DNA of 64,000 nt from Mactromeris polynyma (lineage: Eukaryota > Mollusca > Bivalvia > Venerida > Mactridae). The notes below the pieces were generated by a model. That model made no database searches. It was not told the origin of the DNA and worked only from the letters and a program-made list of their open reading frames with translations. Shown one piece after another: positions 45,145 to 57,605 of the stretch. Position numbers and translations under genes: made by a program. The stretch spans positions 15,562,001-15,626,000 of the forward strand of contig JASFXZ010000016.1 of assembly GCA_032209605.1 (NCBI GenBank). Reading direction: 5' to 3'. Position 1 is the stretch's first letter; the number at the start of each line of letters is the position of its first letter.

Positions 45145-45700
45145 GTTATCATCATCAAAATTACTATCATCATCAATTATCATTATTATCATCATCATCG
45201 TCACCAAGTTATCACTGATCAAAATTGTAATATATAAAATTACTGCCATCATCATTATAATCATCAAAGGCGTAATTGCCATCTACATCAACACCATCAT
45301 TATCACCATTACCATCATCATCAGAATGCACATTATTACCTTTTTCATCATCATCACCACCATCATCACCACCATCATAACCACCACCATCACCACCATC
45401 ATCACCACCATCATCATCACCATCATCATCATCAACACTATCACCATTAATATCATCATAGAAGTCATCATCAGAGTGCACTTTATCACCATCATCATCA
45501 CTATCACCATTAATATCATCATTATAATCATAAGAGTGCAAATTATTACCATTGATATCATCATCACCACAATCATCACCACCATCATTATCTCCTCCAT
45601 CATTATTGATATCATCTTCATCATTGTATTACCGTTACTTGCTACTTCACTTCCATCATTATCACCACCATCATCATTAGCATCATTTTGTCTTCGAGAG
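45145..45700. repeat. ATC-rich compound microsatellite
   Basis: Interrupted ATC/ACC triplets, with a longer internal period carrying CAGAGTGCACTTTATCACC-type blocks at about 45325, 45470 and 45533. Confidence 0.95.
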
Positions 45701-46086
45701 ATTATTACCCTACCCGTTCGACTGCAACAATTTACCAGCGTACCAACGTCCCTGTCTGTAAATACACATTTTATACATATAGAACATTGTCAAACTAAAC
45801 AAAATGTACGTGACAATTCCTCCAAATAACATTGACCAGTATTTGATGCGCCATTTGCACGTATTAATTGTGAATCACTTTAAACAGATACTCGTATATA
45901 CGATATGGAGATATTTGTGTCGAGAAACTGATTCAAGACAATCCTAATACATGCTTTCATTCAAATAATTAGTTATTATATAATTTTTAACAAAATGATT
46001 CACCATTAATGTTTTGTGTAATGGGATGGCTGTGGTTTGCGTGTGTGGCATTAACGTTGTGCATCCCTATTCCCATACATTGACCT

Positions 46087-46345
46087 TCTCTCGTGGCCTA
46101 GTGGTTAAGGCATCCGCCTTGGGAGCGGGAGGTCGAATGTTCGAATCTCGGTGGGGCTCCGTTCTGATATGGACGGTTGTGAGCCGCCATCTAGTTAAAT
46201 AATGGTTACTGTTCGCCTATCTGCCTGATGCCTGTCATTAAAGGATAGGAATCGGGAAGTAAATATGCTCAGAAAGTAGGTGTCTCATAACTCAGAAATG
46301 ACTGGCCCTTTAAATAGAGGTGACACTATGATAAATAAACACTTT
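46087..46345 (+). mobile_element. tRNA-Pro-like SINE, copy 1
   Basis: Head: TGGCCTAGTGGTTAAGGC (A box), CCGCCTTGGGAGCGGG (anticodon arm with TGG, i.e. proline-like), TGTTCGAATCTCGG (B box). Body: GTGAGCCGCCATCTAGTTAA, TGGTTACTGTTC, GTAGGTGTCTCATAACTCAG, CTGGCCCTTTAAATA. Tail: GATAAATAAAC. The body is shared with 60343-60565. Confidence 0.88.
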
Positions 46346-46440
46346 TATATTGTTACCCTTGCACTTCCTATGTTTTGTAGACACGAGGGTATTGTTTGTG
46401 TATGTGGCGTTCCCTTTAACAACTTAATCTCCCTTCACTT
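46346..46440 (+). repeat. DR1 3'-end fragment
   Basis: TTACCCTTGCACTTCCTATG, then GTATGTGGCGTTCCCTTTAA and CAACTTAATCTCCCTTCAC. Confidence 0.75.
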
Positions 46441-48054
46441 AGGGTGGGTGAACATGTGACTTTTTTGTTTAATACACGGCACGAAAAGCGATCACAAAAC
46501 GGTACCTATTTTGGCAGTTTTTGTTTGTAAGAAATATTTTAATAGCCTAAAACCTGGTCATCCAAAATCCGGTTGAATAGCTTTCCTTATCGGCACCTTA
46601 ATCTCTGTAGATTTGCCGGATTGCGTGCCACAAAATAATCGGAGAGCATTTCGTCATGCTTAAATTTTGTGGCACGCATTCCGTCACATGTTTATTTTGG
46701 TATATTAGTACCCACGATGTCTGACACAAGACCAATTAGTAACCACCCCCACGTCACGGATTTGTTCTAAATATAGATATGTATTCCGCTTACAGAGACG
46801 CTTATCAACATGGCAATCGAGGATGCCCCATTCCTGGAAACTCTAAATTAATTGTTGTAGCCAGTGGTGAATTTTTTTAGCAACTTCAGAGAAATTGAAT
46901 TTAATAAATGGCTGAGTGGTAAACGATAAATTAAACGAAAGTCATTAATATCGTGAATAAATAATGAGGAAAAGAACATTACTGAATCAAGTTACGTATC
47001 AATATGAAACACCGCCTCGTGTCATCGATGGATTATTTAGTATCCTCTGATGAACAATTTAACACAATACTCTTGAGCTGTGCTGATGTGTTGATAATAA
47101 CTAGTTGGCCGGACCGGAACGGACGTGTTTTTACCCATCCCTTGATATTTAAAGTTTAACTAATTCCGGATATGAAATGAGTTTTGTATGACATAAATTT
47201 GAGTTAAATTCTATCAATGATGATCAGTTGCGAATGACGATTGTTTTGTACGGACGTCCAGTCTAGAGATAGTAAATATTTGAACGGGTAATAAATCGTT
47301 TAGACTCAGTCAATATCACACTTCAGTCAAGGTAAGTTGATTTTTTTTTCAATATGATTTAAGTTATGATTTTTTTTATCATTTTTGTTGGAATTCTGCA
47401 AGATTTTCGTAACAATTTTAGAACTCTTTTACTTGATTTTAGTTTATTTTCATAGCTATTTTTATGAAGATTAAAAAGGTATTTTACGACGCTCGATTAC
47501 GAAGTAAATTAAAATAAATGATAAATTGTATATAGTAAATATTGTTTTTAAAGTGTTGGTCACTAAATTATTTATTTTTACTTGTATTTTTATATTACTT
47601 TATCAATTCCTTGTGCCTCTAAACTTTTCTTTAGCTTACTTGTAAATAATGGTTCCTTTTTCATACATTTCCTGAATCGATCGACGACTTGTATAAAATG
47701 AAATTGTATTTTTCTTTATGCGATGTGTTTATAAAATACTTATTAAATATCAAATATTTTTCTGAAAATTAACTGTCAAACATTATTTAAACTTTTTTTT
47801 TTGAAATAAATAATTTTAGAAACACGTTTGTATAATTAAGATAATATCTGTTATGTTTTAATTACATATAAATAGGAATTATTCAATACGTGTCTAAAAT
47901 GAAACGCAATTAAATGGAAACTGAACTCAATTTATTTAAAAATATGCAAATACAGATTTTCATGCGTAGGCTTACAAAGAAGGAATAAATGTGATACTGT
48001 TTCATATTTGTGCAAAATGTACGATATATTATATTACAATCAAAAAGTATTTTC
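46441..48054. other. Non-coding AT-rich stretch
   Basis: No supported exon, RNA gene or repeat. Confidence 0.5.
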
Positions 48055-48240
48055 ATAAAAAGAATAGAACAGAACAGAACAGAACATTTTATTTGTTTTG
48101 ACTTGTACTTGGTACATCGTCATAAAATCACATACAAAGTACAAAATATACAGTACATCATATGAGAACATGAAACGAATGGAAGAGAAAGGGAAAACAG
48201 GGGGATTACAACAAGTTTTAGAGGACAAACAAATCATATG
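48055..48240 (-). mobile_element. Retroposon 3' tail (LINE or SINE), 5'-truncated
   Basis: The minus strand ends in AAATAAAATGTTCTGTTCTG, i.e. a polyadenylation-like AATAAA followed by a TGTTC pentanucleotide tail, typical of LINE-mobilised elements. No reverse-transcriptase reading frame remains. Confidence 0.55.
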
Positions 48241-49792
48241 ACGTTATTAAAGAGAAAATGTGAAAAAATGGCAAATATTGTTTGAAGGTGACAATCGAAT
48301 TATGGCAATGTTAAAGTCTTTGTTTTAAAGCACATTTTATGAACTTAGCTACGTTGCATAAAGTTTATTTGTTGTTACATTTGAGCAACTCAAGACATTA
48401 AAATGACGTTTTACAAACATTTCGCAGGAATAAAACTGTGCGTTTTTAAACGTACATGTACATTTAATACTACCTGTATATATCTAACAACAATTTCTTT
48501 TCTTAAAACCTGTTTTTTTTATATTAGAAATTAATATTATACATTTATCGAAAGAGCACAATTTTACAATATTTCTCTTTTTTAATCATTTATTTATAAA
48601 TATTCTTTAAGACTGATAAATAATACTTTTTTCTCTATTTCTCATTTGCCTGCATATACTGGTGATTCCTTTATATAAACAGCACAAATACCCACTTGTT
48701 TCTCGCACAGAAGTCAAAACTTCCAAAGCTTTCGATTGCACATACTGAAACAATTTATAAATATATTTAAGATAGTTACCGACTTCATACTAAATGATTT
48801 AATACTTAAGTATTTTCGTGAAATCGGGGCCAGTATTTTATCCCTTATTCATTATTTCATGTCTTAAAAATGCAAAATCAGAGACTTAGAAATCAGGTAT
48901 TTCACGATTTACATTTTTATCCAAAACATGAAGTATTGGGCTGCGATTTCGTAAATTTTATGATTTCGTTGTTTACGATTTTGAGCAAAAACGTGAGATT
49001 GTTAAATTATAAACTGTTTAATCGTGAAATACATTATTTCAACAATTGAGATTTCACGGTTTTTATAAAATATGAAGTAATGTCACCACCGGTATTTCGT
49101 ACTTCTCAGAGAGAGAAAGCGGAATGCATGGGTAACAAATAATATATCTTTGACCATGATATAATTATCATAGAGAGAAAGCGGGATGCATGGAAATAAA
49201 TAATATATCTTTGACCATGATATATGTGTTCAAGGTACATAGTCTGATATTGATGGTAATTTACTTCATACAGATATAATCTACAACACTACATTGTCAC
49301 TTTTCTTACATGTTTACCAAAACCGAAAATACAAGTGTCCGATATCGGTATGTTCTATCTTGACCTACGCGCCGAGTTAGCGCTAGGATAGGCAATACCT
49401 GTATCAGACTCGTGTTTTATAGTTACAGGAATCGTTTAAGAACAGTTACAATGCAATGCTTCAGAGTATGTCTGTATGAAGGTATTAACATGCAATTTTC
49501 TCAAAATTATTACTTAGCATAGTTTGATAAAACGTCGGACTATCTACCTTTAAATCGAAGTGAAGCGTTCGTAATTATACGGTTTATTGCAGAAATGAAA
49601 ATATTATTCTCGGTGAAAAAGATCTAAAAAAAAACGTAAAGCGTGTTTTGTCAATAATGTGTATATTGTGTTTCATATTAATGGATGAATTTTGAATTTA
49701 ACAGCAAAATATACTGAGAAATGTGTTGATAAGAGAATGTGGCTTCTTATTGCAAAGTGAAATCATGATCGCAGCGTTCCTTACAGTGTAAA
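48241..49792. other. Non-coding AT-rich stretch with a small duplication
   Basis: 49120-49222 holds two copies of a segment with GAGAGAAAGCGG.ATGCATGG and AATAATATATCTTTGACCAT. Nothing else recognised. Confidence 0.55.
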
Positions 49793-50283
49793 CACTAGTG
49801 ATAGCGTGATTATCGAAAATAATCGAAATTTCGACATCGGCGACAATCTACAATAATCGATTATAATCGGAAATTTTGACTTTTTTTACATCTGTTAAGT
49901 TTGTCTATATCTTTTTCTTCCAAGCTATATATCAAATTTTTTTTAACATCCATACTACTAGAACTTATCTGTACATAGTAAATAAAATATAATTGTTTTC
50001 AATTTATTCAGTCAAATACAAAAATACAAAGTAAACATACAAAAACCAAATCTATTGAATGATAAAATGTTCTTATGATATATGAGTAATGTAAAACCCC
50101 ATAGATGTTAAATATAGTTACAAAGAGATAAATAAATGTGTAAAAATGAACTTAGATGCCAGCATTATACGTTTACTAAACAAACGAAATATTTCGATTA
50201 TTTCCGATTCGATTATCGATTATGAATTTTAAAAACAATCCGATAATCGATTATGAAATTTGTCCGATTATCCATCACTAACG
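49793..50283 (+). mobile_element. hAT-like non-autonomous element
   Basis: Ends CACTAGTGATAGCGTGATTATCG and CGATTATCCATCACTAACG are imperfect inverted repeats. Sub-terminal ATAATCGATTATAATCGG and CCGATAATCGATTATGAA mirror each other. TAGTGATGG-type ends with ATCGATTA repeats resemble known hAT elements. I could not find a clear 8-bp target duplication. Confidence 0.6.
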
Positions 50284-50609
50284 ATAATGTTTGGCTCACA
50301 GTTTCAAATAACGCCATTGTCTGTCATATCACTGTAATCAATGTATTCATATTCGATGTACGAGGGTTCTCAATGCCACGAATAAAATATCCCCAACAAT
50401 ACGCCCTCACGTCTGAAACAGTAGATGTCTGACACAAGGCTATGGTGTAGGTTTCGGTTAATGGGCATGATTCGAGGCTGGGTATGAAAGTCCGACGATG
50501 GCCTCTGTATTAACTAATCGTAAAATTATGAAAAAATCGCAATTTCACAACGCCTGGTATAATGATTTCATTCAAAAACGTGGCACCACGTACTCCGATA
50601 TCGAGAGTG

Positions 50610-50940
50610 CCTCTTTCAGTTTCCCTTTACCTATGTGCAGTTCCTTGACTTGATATAATTTGCATGTTCCTCCCCCCCCCCCCTCTTTTCGGCCCGGGGC
50701 TACTGGCTTCTTGCTCTGTCCTTTGATGTATTCCAGCCATTCAATCCTACCCCCTTGTTGTCACCCTAAATTCATTGTTTTTGATGGCCTTGTTCCCATC
50801 CCCGTTCACATACATGTTTACCCTTGTACCGCCAAAGTCCCTAATGTTTCGTAGACATATGTTTCCCTGAGGTCTACAGGGGGGAGGTATTGTCTTCTGT
50901 AGGTGACGTTCCCTGTAAAAACTTAATCTCTATTCAATTA
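50610..50940 (+). repeat. DR1 copy
   Basis: TTTCCCTTTACCTATGTGCAG to GACGTTCCCTGTAAAAACTT. A poly-C tract is near 50670, and GTTTCCCTGAGGTCTACAGG matches the conserved core. Confidence 0.8.
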
Positions 50941-51124
50941 TATGAAATAATGATCACTTGTCTTCTATTGTTTATCAAGAAACCGAAACACTATGGTGAA
51001 TGTTCTATTTTATCCTGGAACCAGAATTCAATAACAAAAATGAATGCCCCTTCCTGTATTTACTGAGTAAGTCTAGGATCTGCGTTTTATGTCCTATGTA
51101 AACAGCTTGATGTTGAAAGCGAAA

Positions 51125-51370
51125 TCCATTTGAACGCCGCTGTACGATTTCCAACCTCTTCTGTAAGTGACGTCATTTCCAGAAAACGTCACATGTGACG
51201 TCACCATTTACTGACAGTAAGCAATATTTGCCCCATATGGCAATATGAGAACGTAGTGACCGTATGGTGTAAATATTGTTTCCCTGTTTGCAATTAGTGA
51301 CATCACATGTTGCTTTTTCTTGAAATGACGTCACTTACAGAAGAGGTCGGAAGTCCCACAGCATCGCGCT
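51125..51370 (+). mobile_element. MITE-C copy 2
   Basis: Long inverted arms: GCTGTACGATTTCCAACCTC plus TTCTGTAAGTGACGTCATTT on the left, and AAATGACGTCACTTACAGAA plus GAGGTCGGAAGTCCCACAGC on the right. Confidence 0.88.
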
Positions 51371-51649
51371 CATTTATTATTTCATTGTCATTCTTATCGA
51401 AGTATCAGATACAACATCGTTAGAAATGCATCTGAACATGATGCATCATTCACTTGGCTTTGTGTTCTAGATAACTGTTTGTTCTCTCCAACTAAATCAT
51501 ATTAAGTCAGAGCATTTTGATTCATGATTGCAAATTCCGGAACTAGCCTCCTACTCATACGTATTTGTAAATTAGTTAAACACACCATGGAATAATCCGT
51601 TATGTACGTCAGTTATTACAATGTACTTTGAAGTGTTATTTTCTAAATG

Positions 51650-51880
51650 CAGGGAATGTCTTTATACGAACAAGCCTTTCGCTATATTCGTAATGCCAAG
51701 AATGCGAAATCTGCATTTAGGGATTTAAACTACATTCGTTATATCCAATGGTTCTTTATATCAGTATTCGTAATCAGGATTTTATAAGACCAACCTTTGG
51801 CTATATTCGTAAGTATTTGAATGCGAAATCTGCATTTAGGGATTTAAACTACATTCGTTATATCCAAGAGTTCTTTATAA
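51650..51880. repeat. Two-copy tandem repeat, about 120 bp
   Basis: GCGAAATCTGCATTTAGGGA and ACTACATTCGTTATATCCAA occur at about 51706 and 51820. Confidence 0.85.
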
Positions 51881-51884
51881 TCTG

Positions 51885-52027
51885 TGTGATTTCCAACCCC
51901 TTCTGTAAGTGACGTCATTTCAAGAAAACGTCACATGTGATGTCATTATTTTCAAGCAGGAAACAATATTTCCTCCATATGGTCCATTTGTTTTCATCTT
52001 GCCATATGGGGCAAATATTGCTTACTG
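51885..52027 (+). mobile_element. MITE-C copy 3, truncated
   Basis: Left arm CTTCTGTAAGTGACGTCATT and the centre GCCATATGGGGCAAATATTG remain. The right arm is replaced by DR1 at CAGTACCCTTCCCC. Confidence 0.8.
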
Positions 52028-52365
52028 TCAGTACCCTTCCCCCATGTGCGATTCTTTCACTATAGTGTTCAAGTTGTTCATGTTCATTTTGTCCCCAATT
52101 TCGGCCTAGTGTTGTCGGCTGTCTTGACTTGTCCTGTGATATTTTCCATTCATTAAATCCGCCCCCCCCGTTTGTCCTCTTTGATTATCCTTAGTTATCC
52201 CTTATGGTCGTCCAGGCCATTCCTTGCACCCCTGTTTACCTTACGTTTTTACCCTTGCACCTCCTAAAATGCCTGATGTTTTGTGGACTGTTGTTTTCCC
52301 GGAGGTCTGTGTGGTGAGGCATTGTCTTATGTATGTGCCTTTCCCTGTAGCAACATATTCTCTCT
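52028..52365 (+). repeat. DR1 copy joined to a truncated MITE-C
   Basis: CCCTTCCCCCATGTGCGATTC to GTAGCAACATATTCTCTCTT. Near full length; a good reference for the family. Confidence 0.88.
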
Positions 52366-52658
52366 TCACAAAAGCTTTAATGCATCATGATAATTTATCA
52401 CAGTTTACCGCTGTTACCGATCTGGTTGAAATACGTCTTCGAAACTTCCTTATCCTCATATGTTCTATATTAAACAATAACGCATCTCTTATAGGTTTAA
52501 TTGATTGATACTGCCACAATGTGTGTGTTTGGCTTTATATTTTAAACGAGAGAGTAATGTAAGGCGTCTCTGTACTAGGTTTACGCCACAGTATGAGAAA
52601 ATGAAACAGTTGCAAAATACATTTGGACCTCGTGAATTCGAATTCAATTTCAATTTCA

Positions 52659-52767
52659 AATCCATTTTTACTGCGCTTTATTCAACCTCAATATTAAGAC
52701 CACCTAATAAAGAACACCCGTTTTCAAGGGACACAAAGGGTGGTCTTATTATCGAGGTTTTACTGTA
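52659..52767 (+). mobile_element. MITE-A copy, 5'-truncated
   Basis: Starts inside at AAATCCATTTTTACTG and ends TATCGAGGTTTTACTGTA. Confidence 0.85.
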
Positions 52768-52865
52768 GGTTGTAATAACTTGTTTCACAATCGTTGTCAA
52801 GTATGTTTAAACTATATAAAGCTATGTTAACCCTTGGACTTAATAAGCAGGCCTGTTCAATTATG

Positions 52866-53420
52866 TACAGTAGAACCTCGATAATAAGACCACACTTGGG
52901 AACCTTGAAAACCTGTCCTAAAATTGATGAGGTCTCAATATTGAGGTTGAATAAAGAGCAACATAGTTAAAACTGACCTTTAATTGTGTTCTTAATTTTG
53001 AGGTGGTCCTATTATTGAGGTGGCCCTGTTATTAAGGTTTTCATATTATTGAGATGGTCCTATTATTGAGATGGTCCTATTATGGAGATGGTCCTATTAT
53101 TGAGATGGTCCTATTATTGAGATGGTCCTATTATGGAGATGGTCCTATTATTGAGATGGTCCTATTATGGAGATGGTCCTATTATTGAGATGGTCCTATT
53201 ATTGAGATGGTCCTATTATTGAGATGGTCCTATTATGGAGATGGTCCTATTATTGAGATGGTCCTATTATTGAGATGGTCCTATTATGGAGATGGTCCTA
53301 TTATTGAGATGGTCCTATTATTGAGAGGGTCCTTTTGTTGAGATGGTCCTATAATTGAGGTGGTCCTTTTATTGAGGTGGTCCTATTATTGAGGTGGTCT
53401 TTAAGTGAGGTGTTACTGTA
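52866..53420 (-). mobile_element. MITE-A copy with internal 18-bp satellite expansion
   Basis: Both ends are intact (TACAGTAGAACCTCG and GTGAGGTGTTACTGTA). Between about 53040 and 53390 an 18-bp unit (GAGATGGTCCTATTATTG, some with TATGGA) is repeated about 18-20 times. The unit is the element's own GAGGTGGTCTTATTATTG segment. Confidence 0.92.
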
Positions 53421-54074
53421 TTTACTGTGTACATAAACGTTTTATCATGATTGCACCCGTCCAAACGACGTCACTCTTGTATCCATCTTTTAAAGTTTAA
53501 AGATACAAGAGATAATTTTCTCTCAAATGTCTATGTTGATGCTTTGATATATATGTGGATGATTTCGAAACAAAAGGCAATCAATTGTTAATAACGAACA
53601 CAAGTTGTGTGAATTGGTCGTTTCATTTTAACTAAAACAACTCAAATTTTAATATCGGTTTACCTCAAGTATGGCGGAAAATTTATATCAGAATTTGTTA
53701 TGAAAGATTCATCAACTTTATTAGTTGAAATATGACGATATGACTTTCCCGATTCAACAAAATGAATCTATTGTCTACAATTAACATGAAGAATTTATTG
53801 CAATGCCACCATCCACACTAATAAGTGTCATCGATTTATCACAGACAAAACTTTTCTGTAGTGTATTGCAAGTTTTGAATACACAGTGTTACGGTGATGT
53901 TTGTTTTAACAGTGGATTCGTAAACACAATGGTACAAAGCATTAAGTGACATTTATTGCCACATGTATATCAATACTATAAATGCGTTCAACAAGAAAGA
54001 ACATTTGTCTATCAGTTAGTCTAACATTAATATATAAAATTGACGACATGACACGAAAAGAGAGAACACCACTT
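53421..54074. other. Non-coding stretch
   Basis: No exon or repeat family recognised. Confidence 0.5.
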
Positions 54075-54195
54075 GTATACATAAGACACTGCTTCCCCAT
54101 ACAGTCCTCCGGGAAAACAACAGTCCATAAAACATTAGACAACTGAGGAGTAGCAAGGGCAAATACGCAATGGAGCATGGGCGCAAGGAATGGAT
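54075..54195 (-). repeat. DR1 fragment
   Basis: ACATAAGACACTGCTTCCCC, CCTCCGGGAAAACAACAGTC and GGAGTAGCAAGGGCAAATAC. Confidence 0.8.
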
Positions 54196-55704
54196 AATAT
54201 GCACACTGTTGCTTTCATTTTTTTGTATCGCGGTTTGAAGTCACGTATGCCGCTTGGGTCATGTAGTGACTTTTCCAGCTCTAATGGTAGAGGGATATTC
54301 TATCATTTACATTGCTGGGACACGGGAGAACATCTCATACTAACCAACGACCTTCCCTAAAGCGCTAAAAAACTTCCTTCCATACCAATTTTACAATTCG
54401 ATACGAACTCGCACCGGAGAGGGACAAGCGATTTAAAGTAATCTACCACAACCACTAGCCCACAGAGACCCATACATTTAACGCAAGTCTCATCCGATTA
54501 GCCCACAACATTATCTGTTGACATTTGAAATCTTATAACGGATATCAATACATGTACTTCAAATTTGTAAGGTGATCACCTGACAGCATGGGTGTTCTGA
54601 ACGCCAAACAAGTACAGATGTACATAAGAATGTGACCGCTTCAGTTTCGCGATCATTACGCTAATACGGACATACTTGGTTAGAAATTTCTCTTCTTTAT
54701 GTATGGTTTTATATAAGTTCAAAATTTCCACTACCGATTCCTGATTCAGTGTGTTTATATATCATATGATAGTTTTCATTTGCAAGAATGTCATTTGAGT
54801 ATATTATGTCATGGGGTCAATAGGGGGATTTCATTGGGCAAATATTGAGACAAAGGCTGCGACTGTTCACACTTTGCAATTTAGTATCAGCTTAACATTT
54901 ACCCTTGTGTCAGCCAAACAACGGTTAAATATAGTACATATAGTAAGCCCTCATGTCATAAGTTTACCACACTGTAACTTCAAAGTGAAATAATGGAACA
55001 CATGCTTTTCGATTCCTATTTTACGACATTGACCAATTTATTCCATATTTTACGACATGCTATAAATCTGTATCGTAAACTAGCCGATTGTCGTACGGTA
55101 AACAAGTTCAAAGAGTGCAAATAATGAGTCTTAGTATCTGCAGTAAAATCTTGACTATGAGCAATTAAACTATGCCCTCCATCAGATTAAAAGAATGATT
55201 TGTTTGTTTTCTGAGGGAACGAAATCTCATTGTCGTGTGACAAACGTCAGCAATCCAGTTCGTTTGTTGACAAACAATCAGTGGGATTTGCACATTACAC
55301 ATTTGAAATTAACTCTATGGACATATCTTAGTTAGTGCGTTTGTATCAATTTATATGTGCATATGGTATGTTTTTTTGCTGTTTTCTGTTCAGTTGAAAA
55401 AAATAAGGGATTCAATGCAACCTCCCCAACGCATCAGCCTGTCGTCTTCAACATTTTTGACATAGCAAAATTATACAACCAGATGAACCTCTCTAGAATT
55501 TGCAAAGGTGTGTTGCTTCTGAAAGTTTCGAGAAGTCGCGCTGTGAGCATAAAAAGGATTGGAAGGGAAAGAAATCACTCATGGAGGTCTGCCTTATGCA
55601 AAGAAGCATTGCAAGTTTTTATGTGGTATGTTACGTAATTTATAACAACAAACAACGACTTCAAGCAAATATAAAGGGTTGATAGAGAGATTTGACTGTT
55701 TGGA
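54196..55704. other. Non-coding stretch
   Basis: No supported exon. A weak tRNA-like trace (AGCTCTAATGGTAGAGGG) lies near 54277. Confidence 0.5.
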
Positions 55705-56420
55705 ACACCACATGCACAATACAATGCCTCCCTACACAGACCTCTAAGAAAACAACAGCCTACTAAACATTTGTCACTGAGGAGGACGTGTGGGAATATG
55801 GGTGCAAGGGTTAACATGTATGGGAACATGGGTGCAAGAGTTAACATGTATGGGTATATGGATGCAAGGGTTAACATGTATGGGTATATGGGTGCAAGGG
55901 TTAACATGTATGGGAATATGGGTGCAAGGGTTAACATGTATGGGAACATGGGTGCAAGAGTTAACATGTATGGGTATATGGATGCAAGGGTTAACATGTA
56001 TGGGTATATGGGTGCAAGGGTTAACATGTATGAGAATATGGGTGCAAGGGTAAACATGTATGGGTATATGGGTGCAAGGGTAAACATGTATGGGTATATG
56101 GGTGCAATGGTTAACATGTATGGGAATATGGGTGCAAGGGTTAACATGTATGGGTATATGGATACAAGAGTTAACATGTATGGGAATATGGGTGCAATGG
56201 TAAACATGTATGGGAATATGGATGCAAGGGTAAACATGTATGGGTATATGCGTGCAAGGGTAAACATGTATGGGTATATGGGTGCAATGGAAACATGCAT
56301 GGGAACAGGGGTGCAATGAATGGTCTGGCCGACCATAGTGAACAATTAAGGAAAATTTAGCGGTACAACAAGGGGCATTATTTAATGGATGGAATACATC
56401 ACAGAACAGGTTAAAAAGGT
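55705..56420 (-). repeat. DR1 copy with internal 30-bp satellite (55785-56310)
   Basis: The left part (ATACAATGCCTCCCTACACA, CCTCTAAGAAAACAACAGCC) and right part (GGTCTGGCCGACCATAG, TTTAATGGATGGAATACATC) are ordinary DR1. Between them a 30-bp unit, GGGTGCAAGGGTTAACATGT then ATGGGAATAT, is repeated about 17 times. It derives from the DR1 segment GAGGTGCAAGGGTAAAT seen at 57710-57740. Confidence 0.9.
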
Positions 56421-57107
56421 CAGTAATAATACGCTGAAAGGAGTAAACATTCAGAGACTGATTTTACAAACGTCTTTACAAATTTTACTGAGATTTCGAA
56501 GTAGATGGTTGATTTATGACATGGCTGAGGCATAGTCAGTTGACGTAAGTGAAGACTAGCTTGAAGGTGAAGATAAGTTTAGGGAACGTTACAGCAACTT
56601 CCGATATATTCTTGACCACAAGAAGAGATCATTGAATGAATTCGATTCATGAAGCAGAGTAGAGTCAGAACCAACGTAACCGACAAACTTACAATGCCAA
56701 TTTGAGATTTTCTGAGTTAAAAACTTGCGAACGATGTTGTGAAAGCTTTAAGCTAAAATACTCCTATTTCTTCAGTTGCTTTTTTGTTGTAATTCTCACA
56801 TGTACAGCTCCCGTACGATTAACCTGTTTTATTGATTGTGTGTAATGGTACTGTCCATGAAAAAACTCTACAGTTACATTCCATTTCATTTTCAAAAGCC
56901 CCTAAAACACACTTTTCTCATCTAAATACACTGTGATTTACTCTGATTCCATGCTTTATTAATCCGATTAAGCGTGCAACAGGATTATTCTGGAGTGTAT
57001 AGTGACATCAACTCTAATCCTGTAATTTGAGACAATTTATCTTGAAAAAAGCTTAACGTCCCGATGGAATACAAGTCTGCTTTGCCGGATGGTCATTATT
57101 AGCTTGA
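56421..57107. other. Non-coding stretch
   Basis: No exon or repeat recognised. Confidence 0.5.
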
Positions 57108-57550
57108 TAACGCTAAGCATTCCATCCCTAATTATAGTATAATATGATGCTTGGTGTGGATATTTTCTGAATAAATAAATGTTTTGTCCTTTTTTTGTCA
57201 TGGTCGTTTATTTTGGCTTCGCTCGATGGCCAAGATTGGATTGATAAAGCTAAGCATTCCATCCCTAAGTATAGTTTAATACGATGCTTGCTGTGGATGT
57301 TTTTTCTGAATAAATAAATGTTTTGACTGCGTTGTCCTTTTCTAGTCAATGTCGTTAATTTTTGGCTTCGCTCGATGGCGAAGATTGGTCACGTGATCCA
57401 ATGGAGCCTCTGTCTGACAGATATACTTTTCTGTTGTGTACTTTGGATTATATTTCTAGTCAAGGCCGTTTACATTGGCTTCGCTCGATGGCGAAGATTG
57501 GTCACATGATCCAATGGAACCTCTGTCTGACGGATATACTTTTTTGTTAT
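57108..57550. repeat. Two interleaved direct duplications
   Basis: GCTAAGCATTCCATCCCTAA recurs at about 57112 and 57250. TTGGCTTCGCTCGATGGC recurs four times (about 57212, 57362, 57475 and within the set). TGATCCAATGGA.CCTCTGTC recurs at 57394 and 57507. Confidence 0.8.
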
Positions 57551-57605
57551 GTACTTTTGTGCAAAAATCAATACGCTTTGTAATTTTGAATACATAGAGC
57601 AAAAC

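Noticed and set aside
45212..45829. Asp/Gly-rich and Ile/Thr-rich ORFs
   Set aside because: Direct translation of an ATC/ACC microsatellite in different frames.
55357..55682. 93-residue and 60-residue plus-strand ORFs
   Set aside because: No domain, overlap each other in different frames, and no splice context that links them to a gene.
55771..56345. 180-256-residue ORFs over the 30-bp array
   Set aside because: Three overlapping frames on both strands encode different simple repeats; the array is an expansion inside a dispersed repeat.
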